Shown: positions 1 to 9,671, numbered from the stretch's first letter. The stretch: 64,000 bases of DNA from Bremerella sp. P1 (GCF_028748185.1 NZ_CP118164.1:5481814-5545813), one strand, 5' to 3'. Numbers and translations are program-made. Notes: generated from the sequence alone by a model not told the origin.

Positions 1-2
1 TC

Positions 3-3000
3 CAAACGCTTCAGCAGTACCAGTGGTTCTTCGCCCCGCGCAATGACGATGACGAGAATGAAACTCCTCATCTCTTGCAGCTGAGCACATTGGCGGATAA
101 CGAAACCATTGCCCGCCTGGCAACAGGGATCAAACGCTTCAAGCTGCCGGACGAGTTCAATCACATCAAGATCTGGCAAGATTTGATTCAGGAAAAGGAT
201 TCGCAGCGTGGGTCTGCCTACGATCAGTTGGCATCTGTCTTCGAGAATCGTCGACATTACCCCAAAGCGGCCCAGACTTGGAAGGATGCCATTGCCGACG
301 TAGGTCCAGGCTCGAATAACTATCGCCGCAAGCGACTCGAGCAGATCGTGAACAACCTGGGGCAGTTCCAGGGAGGCCAGGTCAATGCGGCTGGCCAAGG
401 AGCGACGCTGCAGTACCTGTTCCGCAATGGAACCGAAGTCGAGTTCACGGCCCATGCCATCAAGATCGAGCAGTTGATTGCGGACGTGAAGAAGTACCTG
501 AAATCGAACCCTGGCCGGATCGATTATCAGAAGGTTCAATTCCAACAGGTGGGTGAGAAGATTCTCTTTCAGGATGGCGGCGACGTCTATCTTGGAGATC
601 AAGTCGCCAAATGGTCGGAGAAGCTGAATCCTCGTCCTGGCCACCTCGATCAACGCATCGATGTGCACGCTCCGCTAAACAATGCCGGCGCGTACATGGT
701 GACGGCCAAGATGAAGGACGGCAACGTCTGCAAGGTGGTTGTCTGGGTTGCCGACACGGTGATCGTCAGCAAGCAGTTGGACCAGAAAAAGTATTACTAT
801 GTCGCCGATGCGGTCAGTGGTAAGCCGATCGAAAAGGCCAATGTCGAGTACTTCGGCTACAAGGTCGAACAGATTCGCAATCAGAACCGCTTCAATATCT
901 TGACGAAGAACTTCGCCGAATTCACCGATGCGGACGGCCAGGTTATTTTGGCCGACAACCCGCTGACGCATCAGTATCAATGGCTGGTCATGGCCCGGAC
1001 CGACAAAGGACGCTTCGCGTTTCTGGGCTTTCAGCACATCTGGTACGGCCGCCGACACGATGCGACCTACAACCAGGTACGCAGCTACGGGATCACCGAT
1101 CGGCCGGTCTATCGACCGAATCAAACGATGAAGTTCAAGTTCTGGACACGGCGTTCGCAATACGATCAGGCCGACGTCAGCCAGTTCGCCGGTCAGTCGT
1201 TTAACATCCAGTTACGCGATCCGCAAGGAAACGAGATCTTCAATAAGCAGTTCACCGCGGACGAGTACGGCGGTATGGACGGCACGTGGGAGATTCCTTC
1301 CGACGCGAAGCTGGGACAGTACAACCTCTACACGAACCACGGCAACATTCAGTTCCGGATCGAAGAATACAAGAAGCCGGAATTTGAGGTCACGATTGAT
1401 GCCCCCGAGAAGCCGGTTGAACTAGGCGAGACGATCACGGCCAAGATCAACGCCAAGTACTACTTCGGTTCGCCGGTTACCAATGCCACGGTCAAGTACA
1501 AGGTCGAGCGTTCACCGTACAACCGCCATTGGTACCCGACAGCTCGCTGGGACTGGTGCTTTGGCAATGGCTACTGGTGGTTCGCTTACGACTATGCCTG
1601 GTATCCCGGCTATCACAAGTGGGTGGGATGCGTTCGCCCAGCTCCATTCTGGATTGGGTGGTCGCATAATCCTCCCGAGCTTGTCCTGGAGCAGGAAGTC
1701 AAGATTGGCGAAGACGGTACCGTCGATGTCGAAATCGATACGGCCCTAGCCAAAGCATTGCATGGCAACGAAGACCATCAGTACACCATCACGGCAGAAG
1801 TTCGCGATCAATCGCGACGCACGATTGTCGGTAGCGGCAAGGTCTTGGTAGCACGCGAGCCGTTCAAGGTTTATACGTGGGTTGATCGCGGTTACTACGA
1901 TGTCGGCGATACGATTCACGCCCATTTCCTGGCCCAAACGCTTGATGCCCGGGACGTTGCTGGTAAGGGAACGCTGAAACTTCTCAAGATCACCTACGAC
2001 GAAAAGAAGGAGCCGATCGAGACGGTAGTTCAGGAGTGGCCCGTCGAGATGAAAGGGGAGGGAAGTGTTTCCCAAACCATGAAAGCCTCAGCCGCTGGGC
2101 AATACCGGTTAAGTCTCACACTTACCGACCAGGCCGGTCATACGCAGGAAGGTGGTTACATCTTCACCATTCGCGGACAAGGTTTCGATGGATCAGAGTA
2201 TCGCTTCAACGACCTGGAACTGATTCCTGACAAGAAGGAATACGAGGCCGGCGATACGGTTAAGCTGCAGATCAACACCAACCGAGTCGGTAGCACGGTG
2301 TTGCTCTTCGTGCGTCCGTCGAACAGTGTTTACTTGCCACCGAAGGTGGTTCGTCTGACGGGCAAGAGCACCGTGCATGAGATTGCCGTCCTCAAGAAGG
2401 ATATGCCCAATTTCTTTGTCGAAGCTCTGACGATCGCCGATGCCCGCGTGCATGACGAGGCGAAGGAGATCGTTGTGCCGCCAGAAACGCGCGTGCTGGA
2501 CCTGCAAGTCGAAACCGACGCAACCGAGTATCTGCCAGGCAGCCAGGGCAAGATTAAGATCAAACTGACCGATCACACAGGCGAGCCATTCGTCGGATCG
2601 GCCGTTCTTACCATGTACGACAAGTCGGTTGAATACATCAGCGGCGGGTCGAATGTGCAGGACATTAAGGAATTCTTCTGGAAGTGGCGTCGCCACCATC
2701 ACCCGCAAACGGAACACAGTCTGAATCTGTACAGCTATAACCTGACTCCGAAGGGGCAGTTGGCTCTGCAGTACTTGGGCGCGTTTGGCCGCAGCGTGGC
2801 GGATGAGTTCGCCTTAGCAGAAGGCATGGAAATGGATGGAGCCGGTGCGGCATTTGGAGATCGCAGTAGCGGGATGCTCCAATCGCGGACTCGTGGCATG
2901 ATGTCGAAAAACGCTGTGGCCGATGCCATGCCGATGTCAGCCGCGGCTCCGATGGCGATGGAAGAGAAGGCTATGCTCGGCTCAGACAAGCAGCAAGCCG

Positions 3001-5339
3001 CCCAGGGACAGACCGATCTGGTCGAGCCGACCGTGCGGTCGAACTTTGCCGATACCGCGTTGTGGGTTGGCAGTGTCGAGACCAACGAGAAGGGTGAGGC
3101 AGAGTTCAAGCTCGACTTGCCCGAGAACCTGACCTCTTGGATGATTCGTACGTGGGCGATGGGACAAGGAACGAAAGTCGCCTCGGCCGAAACTGAAGTG
3201 GTCACACGTAAGAACCTGATCGTTCGCCTTCAGGCTCCTCGCTTCTTCGTGCAGAAGGACGAGGTGGTCCTGTCGGCCAATGTTCATAACTACCTAGAGA
3301 CCGAAAAGTCGGCTGTGGTTTCGCTGGACATTCCGACTGGATTGATGTCGAGTGAGACGCCGCTGACGCAGAAGGTAACCATTCCCGCTGGTGGAGAAGT
3401 TCGCGTTGATTGGACGGTGAAAGTGACCCAGGAAGGGGAAGCGACCATCACCATGAAGGCGCTGACCGATGAAGAATCGGACGCCATGCAGCAAAGCTTC
3501 CCGGTTTACGTTCACGGTATGCTCAAGACCGAGTCATGGGCAGGCACCGTGCAGCCGGAGCAGAACTCGCAAGGCATCACCATCCATGTGCCCGAAGATC
3601 GTCGACCGGAAGATTCGCGTCTGATCATTCGCTACTCGCCAAGCTTGGCCGGTGCGATGGTGGAAGCACTTCCGTACATGATCGATTACCCCTACGGCTG
3701 CACCGAGCAGACTCTCAATCGCTTCGTGCCAACGGTCATTACCCGTAAGGTGCTGGGCGAAATGGGAATCGATCTGAAATCGATCGCTGAACATCAGAAT
3801 AATCTGAACGCCCAGGAAATTGGCGATCCGGGTGAGCGGAACGCTCGCTGGAATGCCAAGTGGGACGGCACGTTGAAGAACCCCGTCTTCGATGACGCGG
3901 AACTTGAAAAGATGGTCAAGAGCGGCGTCCAGAAGCTGACTGAGATGCAAAACTCGGACGGCGGTTGGGGCTGGTTCTCTGGCTATCATGAACGCAGCTA
4001 CCCGCACACGACGGCGGTGGTCGTTCGTGGTTTGGTGATCGCGGAACGCAATGGTGCCGCCGTAGTGCCGGACGTGATCGAGCGTGGCAAGCAGTGGCTG
4101 ATCAACTACCAGAAACAGGAAGTTCAGAAGCTGCAAAATGCCGACGAAAAGAAGAAACCTTGGAAGTCCAAAGCGGACAACCTCGACGCGGTGATCTATG
4201 CCGTTCTCGCGGAATTGGATCACGATAACAACGCCATGCGAGGCTTCCTCTACCGTGACCGAACGAACCTGTCGGTGTACGGCAAGGCCCTGTTCGCATT
4301 GGCATTGCATCAAGTGGGTGATGCCGAGAAGTTGGCAATGCTCCGCCGCAATCTGGATCAGTACCTGGTAACCGATGAGGAAAACGAAACGGCTTACCTG
4401 AAGACGCCAGCCGATAGTGCCTGGTGGTACTGGTACGGCGATGCGATCGAAGCCAATGCTTACTACTTGAAGCTGTTGGCAGCGACCGATGCCGATAACG
4501 TGACTGCCCGGCGGTTGGTGAAGTACCTGCTAAACAACCGTAAGCATGCCACCTACTGGAAGTCGACTCGCGACACGGCACTTTGTGTCGAAGCGATGGC
4601 CGATTACCTGCGGGCAACGGATGAGTTGAATCCAGAGATGACCGTCGAGATCTTCATCGATGGGGAGAAGAAGGCCGAAACCGAATTCACTAAGGAGAAT
4701 CTCTTCACGGTGGACAACACGGTTGAACTCACCGGCATGCAGATCACCGATGGCGATCACAAGGTGGAAGTCCGCCGTAAGGGTGACGGTCCGGTGTACT
4801 ACAGTGCCTACCTGACCAACTTCACGCTGGAGGACTTCATCACCAAGGCTGGCCTGGAAGTCAAAGTCGAACGACGCTTCTACCGCTTGGATCGCGACGA
4901 AGACGCGACCGCCAAAGCGGTCGGAGCACGCGGTCAGGCTTTGAAAGAAAAGGTCGTAAAGTACAAGCGAACCCTCTTGGAAAACGAGTCGCAAGTTACC
5001 AGTGGCGATCTGATCGAAATCGACCTCGTGATTGAGAGCAAGAACGACTACGAGTACGTGATGTTCGAGGACAAAAAGGCCGCTGGTTGCGAGCCGGTCG
5101 ATCTGCGAAGTGGCTACAACGGCAATTCGCTGGGGGCCTACATGGAACTGCGTGACGAGAAGGTCACCTTCTTCGTGCGGCAGCTTCCACGTGGCAAGCA
5201 TACGCTGACTTACCGCTTGCGGGCCGAGATTCCCGGCAAGTTTAGTGCCTTGCCAGCCGTTGCCCAGGCCATGTACGCTCCGGAGCTGGTCGGTAACTCG
5301 GACGAAATGAAGCTCCGCATCAAGGATCTGGAGAACTAG
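3..5339 (+). CDS. Alpha-2-macroglobulin family protein (5' truncated)
   Basis: Large secreted or periplasmic protease-trapping protein of the alpha-2-macroglobulin family, cut by the left edge: the frame is open to the first base, so a TTG at 75 is not a real start. The visible N-terminal part is helical and TPR-like. Macroglobulin beta-domains follow, then a Met/Ala-rich stretch (about nt 2815-3050) that sits where the bait region should be. Next come the conserved A2M domain (ADTALWVGSVETNEKGEAEF, about nt 3048) and an intact thioester motif GCTEQ at nt 3696-3710, followed by the alpha-alpha toroid with GGWGWF. Family knowledge: cleavage of the bait exposes the thioester, which links covalently to the protease. 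An unusual Trp/Tyr-rich insert lies at nt 1515-1680. No penicillin-binding protein 1C (the usual partner of the proteobacterial form) is visible; the upstream neighbour is outside the window. Confidence 0.93.
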   Translation, partial: QTLQQYQWFFAPRNDDDENETPHLLQLSTLADNETIARLATGIKRFKLPDEFNHIKIWQDLIQEKDSQRGSAYDQLASVFENRRHYPKAAQTWKDAIADVGPGSNNYRRKRLEQIVNNLGQFQGGQVNAAGQGATLQYLFRNGTEVEFTAHAIKIEQLIADVKKYLKSNPGRIDYQKVQFQQVGEKILFQDGGDVYLGDQVAKWSEKLNPRPGHLDQRIDVHAPLNNAGAYMVTAKMKDGNVCKVVVWVADTVIVSKQLDQKKYYYVADAVSGKPIEKANVEYFGYKVEQIRNQNRFNILTKNFAEFTDADGQVILADNPLTHQYQWLVMARTDKGRFAFLGFQHIWYGRRHDATYNQVRSYGITDRPVYRPNQTMKFKFWTRRSQYDQADVSQFAGQSFNIQLRDPQGNEIFNKQFTADEYGGMDGTWEIPSDAKLGQYNLYTNHGNIQFRIEEYKKPEFEVTIDAPEKPVELGETITAKINAKYYFGSPVTNATVKYKVERSPYNRHWYPTARWDWCFGNGYWWFAYDYAWYPGYHKWVGCVRPAPFWIGWSHNPPELVLEQEVKIGEDGTVDVEIDTALAKALHGNEDHQYTITAEVRDQSRRTIVGSGKVLVAREPFKVYTWVDRGYYDVGDTIHAHFLAQTLDARDVAGKGTLKLLKITYDEKKEPIETVVQEWPVEMKGEGSVSQTMKASAAGQYRLSLTLTDQAGHTQEGGYIFTIRGQGFDGSEYRFNDLELIPDKKEYEAGDTVKLQINTNRVGSTVLLFVRPSNSVYLPPKVVRLTGKSTVHEIAVLKKDMPNFFVEALTIADARVHDEAKEIVVPPETRVLDLQVETDATEYLPGSQGKIKIKLTDHTGEPFVGSAVLTMYDKSVEYISGGSNVQDIKEFFWKWRRHHHPQTEHSLNLYSYNLTPKGQLALQYLGAFGRSVADEFALAEGMEMDGAGAAFGDRSSGMLQSRTRGMMSKNAVADAMPMSAAAPMAMEEKAMLGSDKQQAAQGQTDLVEPTVRSNFADTALWVGSVETNEKGEAEFKLDLPENLTSWMIRTWAMGQGTKVASAETEVVTRKNLIVRLQAPRFFVQKDEVVLSANVHNYLETEKSAVVSLDIPTGLMSSETPLTQKVTIPAGGEVRVDWTVKVTQEGEATITMKALTDEESDAMQQSFPVYVHGMLKTESWAGTVQPEQNSQGITIHVPEDRRPEDSRLIIRYSPSLAGAMVEALPYMIDYPYGCTEQTLNRFVPTVITRKVLGEMGIDLKSIAEHQNNLNAQEIGDPGERNARWNAKWDGTLKNPVFDDAELEKMVKSGVQKLTEMQNSDGGWGWFSGYHERSYPHTTAVVVRGLVIAERNGAAVVPDVIERGKQWLINYQKQEVQKLQNADEKKKPWKSKADNLDAVIYAVLAELDHDNNAMRGFLYRDRTNLSVYGKALFALALHQVGDAEKLAMLRRNLDQYLVTDEENETAYLKTPADSAWWYWYGDAIEANAYYLKLLAATDADNVTARRLVKYLLNNRKHATYWKSTRDTALCVEAMADYLRATDELNPEMTVEIFIDGEKKAETEFTKENLFTVDNTVELTGMQITDGDHKVEVRRKGDGPVYYSAYLTNFTLEDFITKAGLEVKVERRFYRLDRDEDATAKAVGARGQALKEKVVKYKRTLLENESQVTSGDLIEIDLVIESKNDYEYVMFEDKKAAGCEPVDLRSGYNGNSLGAYMELRDEKVTFFVRQLPRGKHTLTYRLRAEIPGKFSALPAVAQAMYAPELVGNSDEMKLRIKDLEN

Positions 5340-5373
5340 TCGTCACCCAAGACGACAAGTCGGAAAAATAAAA

Positions 5374-5406
5374 GGGGCGATCAGTTTGACTGATCGCCCC
5401 TTTTTT
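5374..5406. terminator. Bidirectional intrinsic terminator between A2M and sulfatase
   Basis: A perfect 12-bp stem (5374-5385 with 5389-5400) has a 3-base loop and is followed by six T. The A-rich 5' flank gives a U-run on the other strand too, so it can end both convergent transcripts. Confidence 0.9.
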
Positions 5407-5422
5407 ATATTCACCATGGGGA

Positions 5423-6835
5423 CTACTTGGGTTCCCAGTCCCCACCGTTATCGGCCGGCATCGATTTGTGCCACGCGAGCAAGGTCTCTTTCAGCGACGA
5501 AACCAATTCCGGGTTTTGCTCGGCGACGTTGGTCGTCTCTCCCTTGTCCTTTGCTAAGTCATACAACTCGACGTCACTACCATCGTAGCTGCAAAGCAAC
5601 TTCCATTGGCCATCACGGACAGCCAGGTCAGGAAGCTGTTTGCCTTGCAGTTCCGGGCGATCAGGCGGACGGCGAAAACAGATGGGAGTCGAGTGCGATG
5701 CATCGGCTTTCCCGAGAAGAACGCCCGGCAAGGCTTCGCCATCGAACTTAACGCCTTCCTTCGCTTTGGTGCCGCAAATGGTAAGCAAACTCGGTACAAG
5801 GTCGAACGCTGCAAAGACCGATGTTTCGTTGGTCGTTCCGCTCTTGTCGCCGCCGATCAATCCTGGTCCCCAGACGATTAACGGCGATCGAACGCCTCCT
5901 TCGTAAAGGGTGGTCTTGTGACCTCGATAAGGCCCTGCACTGCCGGCGCCCAGTTCGGGGCCATTGTCAGAGCACATCAGGATGAGCGTGTTATCACGCA
6001 GCTTTGTATCGCTGCGAATAAAATCGAAGAGCGTGCCCAACTGCTCGTCCATCGTTTCCAGCACGCCCAGGTAGAGCTGCCGCTTGGTCTGATCACCGCG
6101 GCGTTCTTTTGGCGGAAAGAAAGGAGAGTGGACATCGTCCGGCCAGACGTTCACATAAAAAGGCTTGTCATCGGCTTGAGCTTGTTGGATGAAATTGATC
6201 GTTGCGTCGACGAACGTTTGCGTGATCTTGTCACGCTTCTCCCAGGTAATCTTACCGCGTCCCAACTTGTCGCTTCCGAGCGTGTGCAGTCGTGGCTTCT
6301 TTCCGTCGTAGGCATCAAGCTCGGCCAGGACGCGATCTCCCAGGCCTTCGAAGTTGGTCAGCGAAGCATCGAAGCCGTACTCGGTGATCAGCGGTGCTTC
6401 ACCTACATCACGTTGGCCTCCCATGTGCCACTTGCCGAAGTGTCCGGTCGCGTAGCCTGCGTCGTGAAGCATGTCGGCAAGCATGGGGGCGGAAGGATCG
6501 AGCCACTGGGCCATTCCGCGCCGCTTGTTCAGTTGGCGATGGGCCAGGTAGGACGAGATCTTCCAACGCTGCGGATACTGTCCCGTCGAGATCGCCGTCC
6601 GCGAAGGCGAGCAGATGGGTGAGTTGACATAAAACTGCGTGAAGCGAATGCCTTCTTTCGCCAGCCGATCGCAGTTCTCGGTGGTGGCGTCCTGATTGCC
6701 GAAGCTCGAGAAGTCACCCCAGCCCATGTCGTCGATGAAGACCAGAATCACGTTGGGTGGACGTTCGGCCGCTGAGGCGGGGGATATCAGGAGGCAACCA
6801 AGGAGCAGGAATAGCGTCAGACGAAGGAACTTCAT
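5423..6835 (-). CDS. Sulfatase (arylsulfatase A-like)
   Basis: Type I sulfatase that hydrolyses sulfate esters, probably on polysaccharides outside the cytoplasm. I start it at the ATG at 6835, where a clear signal peptide begins (MKFLRLTLFLLLGCLL, ending near SAAERPP); an upstream in-frame start would add 25 residues that do not resemble a leader. The metal-binding motif IDDMGWGD follows the leader. The CSPSR motif carries the cysteine that is matured to formylglycine. Further metal-site residues (GKWHMGG and CSDNGPE) are present. Length (about 470 residues) is normal for the family. It is convergent with the alpha-2-macroglobulin gene and divergent from the SDR gene (155-bp gap). The substrate cannot be read from sequence. 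Confidence 0.94.
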   Translation of the reverse strand: MKFLRLTLFLLLGCLLISPASAAERPPNVILVFIDDMGWGDFSSFGNQDATTENCDRLAKEGIRFTQFYVNSPICSPSRTAISTGQYPQRWKISSYLAHRQLNKRRGMAQWLDPSAPMLADMLHDAGYATGHFGKWHMGGQRDVGEAPLITEYGFDASLTNFEGLGDRVLAELDAYDGKKPRLHTLGSDKLGRGKITWEKRDKITQTFVDATINFIQQAQADDKPFYVNVWPDDVHSPFFPPKERRGDQTKRQLYLGVLETMDEQLGTLFDFIRSDTKLRDNTLILMCSDNGPELGAGSAGPYRGHKTTLYEGGVRSPLIVWGPGLIGGDKSGTTNETSVFAAFDLVPSLLTICGTKAKEGVKFDGEALPGVLLGKADASHSTPICFRRPPDRPELQGKQLPDLAVRDGQWKLLCSYDGSDVELYDLAKDKGETTNVAEQNPELVSSLKETLLAWHKSMPADNGGDWEPK

Positions 6836-6989
6836 GGGGTAGGTCCTCGAAGGAAAAGCATCGGTTATGGGACCGGTCAATCTACCAGAAGGGAGGCTGA
6901 TTCCAATCAATTTCGCCGTTGTGGGTAGTCAGAACATACGGTTTCTGCTGCGGAATGCAAACAAGTTCATTGCGATCGAAAAGGTTCTC

Positions 6990-7733
6990 ATGATGACAAA
7001 CGAAAAGCCCGTCGCCATGGTGATTGGGGCAACCGGTGGGATTGGCTCGGCTACTGCCCGACTACTGGCTTCACGTGGCTATCGCCTGTTGTTGGTGTCT
7101 CGTAGCGAAGAGAAGCTTCAGGCACTTGCCGGTGAACTTGATGCTCCGTATATCGTGGCCGACGCCACGCAGTTCGATCAAGTCGATGCGGCCGCGAAGC
7201 AGGCTCTGGAGCAGTTTGGGCATGTCGATGCCATCATCAACGCCGTGGGATCGGTCTTGTTGAAGCCAGCTCATATCACAACATCGACCGAGTTGGATCA
7301 GACCATCGCGTTGAACGTCACCACCGCCTTCGCAGCCATTCGTGCGGCATATGGTGTGATGCGCGAGTCCGGCGGGAGCGTCGTTCTGTTCTCATCCGCG
7401 GCCGCACGGATCGGACTCCCCAATCATGAAGCGATCGCCGCAGCCAAAGGAGCTGTCGAAGGGTTGGTTAAGTCAGCAGCCGCGACCTACTCAGGCAAGA
7501 ATATTCGTGTAAATGCGATTGCACCTGGCTTGGTCGAAACACCCCTCACAGAAGCGATCTGGTCGCGACCTCGCTCAGCAGATGCATCGAGGGGATTGCA
7601 TCCGCTCGGGCGTCTCGGGAAGCCCGACGATATCGCGTCTCTGACAAGCTGGCTGGTCGACCCGCAGAATAGTTGGATCACAGGGCAAGTGATTGGCGTC
7701 GATGGTGGACTGGCCGGCCTCAAAACTGGCTAG
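6990..7733 (+). CDS. SDR family oxidoreductase with atypical active site
   Basis: Short-chain dehydrogenase/reductase of about 247 residues. The start is ATG 6990 (AAGG six bases upstream) or the adjacent ATG 6993; the frame is open further upstream but that part has no SDR character. The Rossmann nucleotide-binding motif GATGGIG is at residues 13-19, NAVG at 84-87 (the NNAG position) and the catalytic-type Ser pair at 135-136. The usual YxxxK is absent: K153 is preceded at -4 by Ile. A His lies at -7, the spacing seen for Tyr and Lys in FabI-type enoyl reductases. The C-terminal motif GQVIGVDGGL is typical of SDRs. The substrate is unknown. It ends 23 bp before the convergent halogenase-like gene. 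Confidence 0.9.
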   Translation: MMTNEKPVAMVIGATGGIGSATARLLASRGYRLLLVSRSEEKLQALAGELDAPYIVADATQFDQVDAAAKQALEQFGHVDAIINAVGSVLLKPAHITTSTELDQTIALNVTTAFAAIRAAYGVMRESGGSVVLFSSAAARIGLPNHEAIAAAKGAVEGLVKSAAATYSGKNIRVNAIAPGLVETPLTEAIWSRPRSADASRGLHPLGRLGKPDDIASLTSWLVDPQNSWITGQVIGVDGGLAGLKTG

Positions 7734-7756
7734 CCATCGTCTTTCTTAGCCGAACA

Positions 7757-8998
7757 TTATTGAGCCATCTCTTCCGACTCAGATTTCATCGTCGCGATCG
7801 ACTCGAATACCTGGTCGAGACTGTCCTTAAACAGATCACCAATCAGCAGGTCGGTGATGTCGCCACGGTGATTGGGGAAGCGTCGAACGAAACGGCCGAA
7901 ATTGAAGCCGTCGTAGTATTCGCAAACCAGCTTTCGCATCCGTTCCATGCCCACCATGTACTCTTTTTCCCAATGGGCCAACTGGGTGCGGCTGGTGTCA
8001 CCTTTCTTCAATCCCTCGACAATCGCATCGGCGGCCAGCTCGCCTGACTTCAATGCCAGAAGCACGCCAGAAGAGTAGAGCGGATCGAGGAAACCGAGAG
8101 CATCGCCAATCAATACCCAGCCATCGCCGGCGGCTTGCTTCGATTTGTAGGTGAAATCCTTTGTCGCGAAGATCTTGGTAACCTGCTCGGCACCTTCAAC
8201 ACGCATCTTGGCGGCGGGACATTTTTCCAGTTCTTCAGCAAAGACCTGTTCGTGCGAGCCACGACCTTTGAATAAGTAATCAAAGTCTCCGACAACGCCA
8301 ATGCTGACCATGTCGTCGTGCAGCGGAATGTACCAGAACCAACCCTGCTTGTTTTCAACTTGCAGAACGGTGGTTGCTCCTTCGTCACGGCCTGGATCGC
8401 GTTTGGCACCTTTGTAATAGGTCCAGATCGAACCTTTGTTCAGCGAGGGATCGGGAACTCGCAACTTCAGCTTGTTGATCAATAGCGAGCTTTGCCCACT
8501 CGCATCGACCACGACGTCGGCGTGAATGTCACGCTTCTCACCGTTTTCATCCATGATCTGAATGCCGGTCGCACGCTCCCCATCGAACAACACGTCCATG
8601 ACACGCACGCCTTCGTGCGTTTTCACACCGTGTTCTTCAGCGTTACGAAGCATCATCTCATCGAATTCGCTGCGACGGACTTGCCACGTCTGCGAACAAT
8701 CGTGATCTTTGTTGTCGTGGAAGTAGAAGGGAGCCGATTGCTTGCCCGAATCGCTGACGAACTGAACGCTGTACTTTTTGATGAACTGACTATCCTTCAG
8801 CTTAGGAAGCATGTTCAAGCGTTTAAGTACCCAGTATGTCTCTGGAATGAGCGACTCGCCAATGTGAAAACGCGGGAACTTCTCGCGCTCGAAAAGCTCT
8901 ACCCGAATGCCTTGCTGGGCGAGAAGGGTGCTGACCGTAGCTCCTGCAGGCCCACCCCCGATAACGACAACTTGTGGCTTGTTCTGTATATCGATCAT
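7757..8998 (-). CDS. Flavin-dependent halogenase-like FAD oxidoreductase
   Basis: FAD-dependent monooxygenase-fold protein (about 413 residues) of the tryptophan/phenol halogenase and geranylgeranyl-reductase superfamily. The FAD dinucleotide motif GGGPAGA is at residues 14-20 and FHIGESLIP at 44-52. A Lys pair lies at 74-75, near the catalytic Lys position of flavin halogenases. The halogenase signature WxWxIP is present as WFWYIP at 220-225. The FAD-binding GDA motif is followed by FLDPLYSSG, matching the FxxPxxSxG halogenase motif. I start at ATG 8998; a TTG two codons upstream is also possible. It lies 32 bp after a MarR-type regulator on the same strand, so they probably form an operon. 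No flavin reductase or biosynthetic cluster is near. A hydroxylase or reductase role remains possible. Confidence 0.8.
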   Translation of the reverse strand: MIDIQNKPQVVVIGGGPAGATVSTLLAQQGIRVELFEREKFPRFHIGESLIPETYWVLKRLNMLPKLKDSQFIKKYSVQFVSDSGKQSAPFYFHDNKDHDCSQTWQVRRSEFDEMMLRNAEEHGVKTHEGVRVMDVLFDGERATGIQIMDENGEKRDIHADVVVDASGQSSLLINKLKLRVPDPSLNKGSIWTYYKGAKRDPGRDEGATTVLQVENKQGWFWYIPLHDDMVSIGVVGDFDYLFKGRGSHEQVFAEELEKCPAAKMRVEGAEQVTKIFATKDFTYKSKQAAGDGWVLIGDALGFLDPLYSSGVLLALKSGELAADAIVEGLKKGDTSRTQLAHWEKEYMVGMERMRKLVCEYYDGFNFGRFVRRFPNHRGDITDLLIGDLFKDSLDQVFESIATMKSESEEMAQ

Positions 8999-9030
8999 GC
9001 TCAAAACTACTTGTCTGATGAAGGTCGCGT

Positions 9031-9537
9031 TTACTCGTCGACCAATGACAGGTTGGTTTCATCTTCATGCGGCTCGCGTGCTTCTTTCAGCAGCAAGGCC
9101 AATTGACGGAGTGCGTCCGGAGAGAGATGCCCCAATTGCTTTCGGTGACACTCGCGAACTTCTGATGAAAGCTCTTCCAGCAGTGCCAACCCTTGGGGGG
9201 TGATCGTCACCTCAACGACACGCCGGTTCTCAGGTCGTCTCTCTCGTGACAATAAACCGCGTTGTTCGAGTTTATCTAACAGCCGGGTCATATCCGGAGC
9301 ACGAGAAATCAATCGTGATCCAAGCACCAGCGTCGGCATCGAATCTGGATGGACCGACTTCAAGAGGCGGAGTGTATTGTATTGCTGGGCGGAAAGGCCT
9401 GCATTCCCGAAAACCTGTTCCTCAAACGCTTTCAGGCGATCATAGGTACGCCATAAGTTCAGAAAAACCTCCTGTTCCAAGGAGTCGAACTTCCTGGAAT
9501 TGGCGTGCGATCGAGGCTTCTGCGGAGTTTGGCCCAT
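9031..9537 (-). CDS. MarR family transcriptional regulator
   Basis: Winged-helix regulator of about 168 residues. The MarR core is visible: a helix with QQYNTLRLL, a recognition helix in DMTRLLDKLEQRGL, and the wing RRPENRRVVEVTITPQG, followed by a dimerisation helix. I choose ATG 9537, preceded by a G-rich ribosome-binding stretch, because the extra 34 upstream residues are not MarR-like. It probably controls itself and the halogenase-like gene 32 bp downstream, responding to a small ligand as family members often do. The ligand is unknown. Confidence 0.88.
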   Translation of the reverse strand: MGQTPQKPRSHANSRKFDSLEQEVFLNLWRTYDRLKAFEEQVFGNAGLSAQQYNTLRLLKSVHPDSMPTLVLGSRLISRAPDMTRLLDKLEQRGLLSRERRPENRRVVEVTITPQGLALLEELSSEVRECHRKQLGHLSPDALRQLALLLKEAREPHEDETNLSLVDE

Positions 9538-9641
9538 ACCCCCAGGATAGGCGTTGCTACAATAAACGTCAAGACAACTGTGTTTGCCAGGCACGACTTT
9601 GACAGGCATAGAGCAGTGGTCCGAGAGAGGGGAGAGCATAG

Positions 9642-9671
9642 AAAAAGCGAGCCCAATCAGGCTCGCTTTTT
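9642..9671 (-). terminator. Intrinsic terminator of the Amt-chemoreceptor gene
   Basis: A perfect 12-bp stem (9642-9653 with 9660-9671), loop of six. Read on the minus strand it ends in five U, 25 bases after the stop codon of the fusion gene. Confidence 0.85.

Noticed and set aside
75-77. TTG at 75 as the start of the alpha-2-macroglobulin gene
   Set aside because: The frame is open to the window edge with plausible protein sequence before it, and there is no leader after this codon. The gene starts outside the window.
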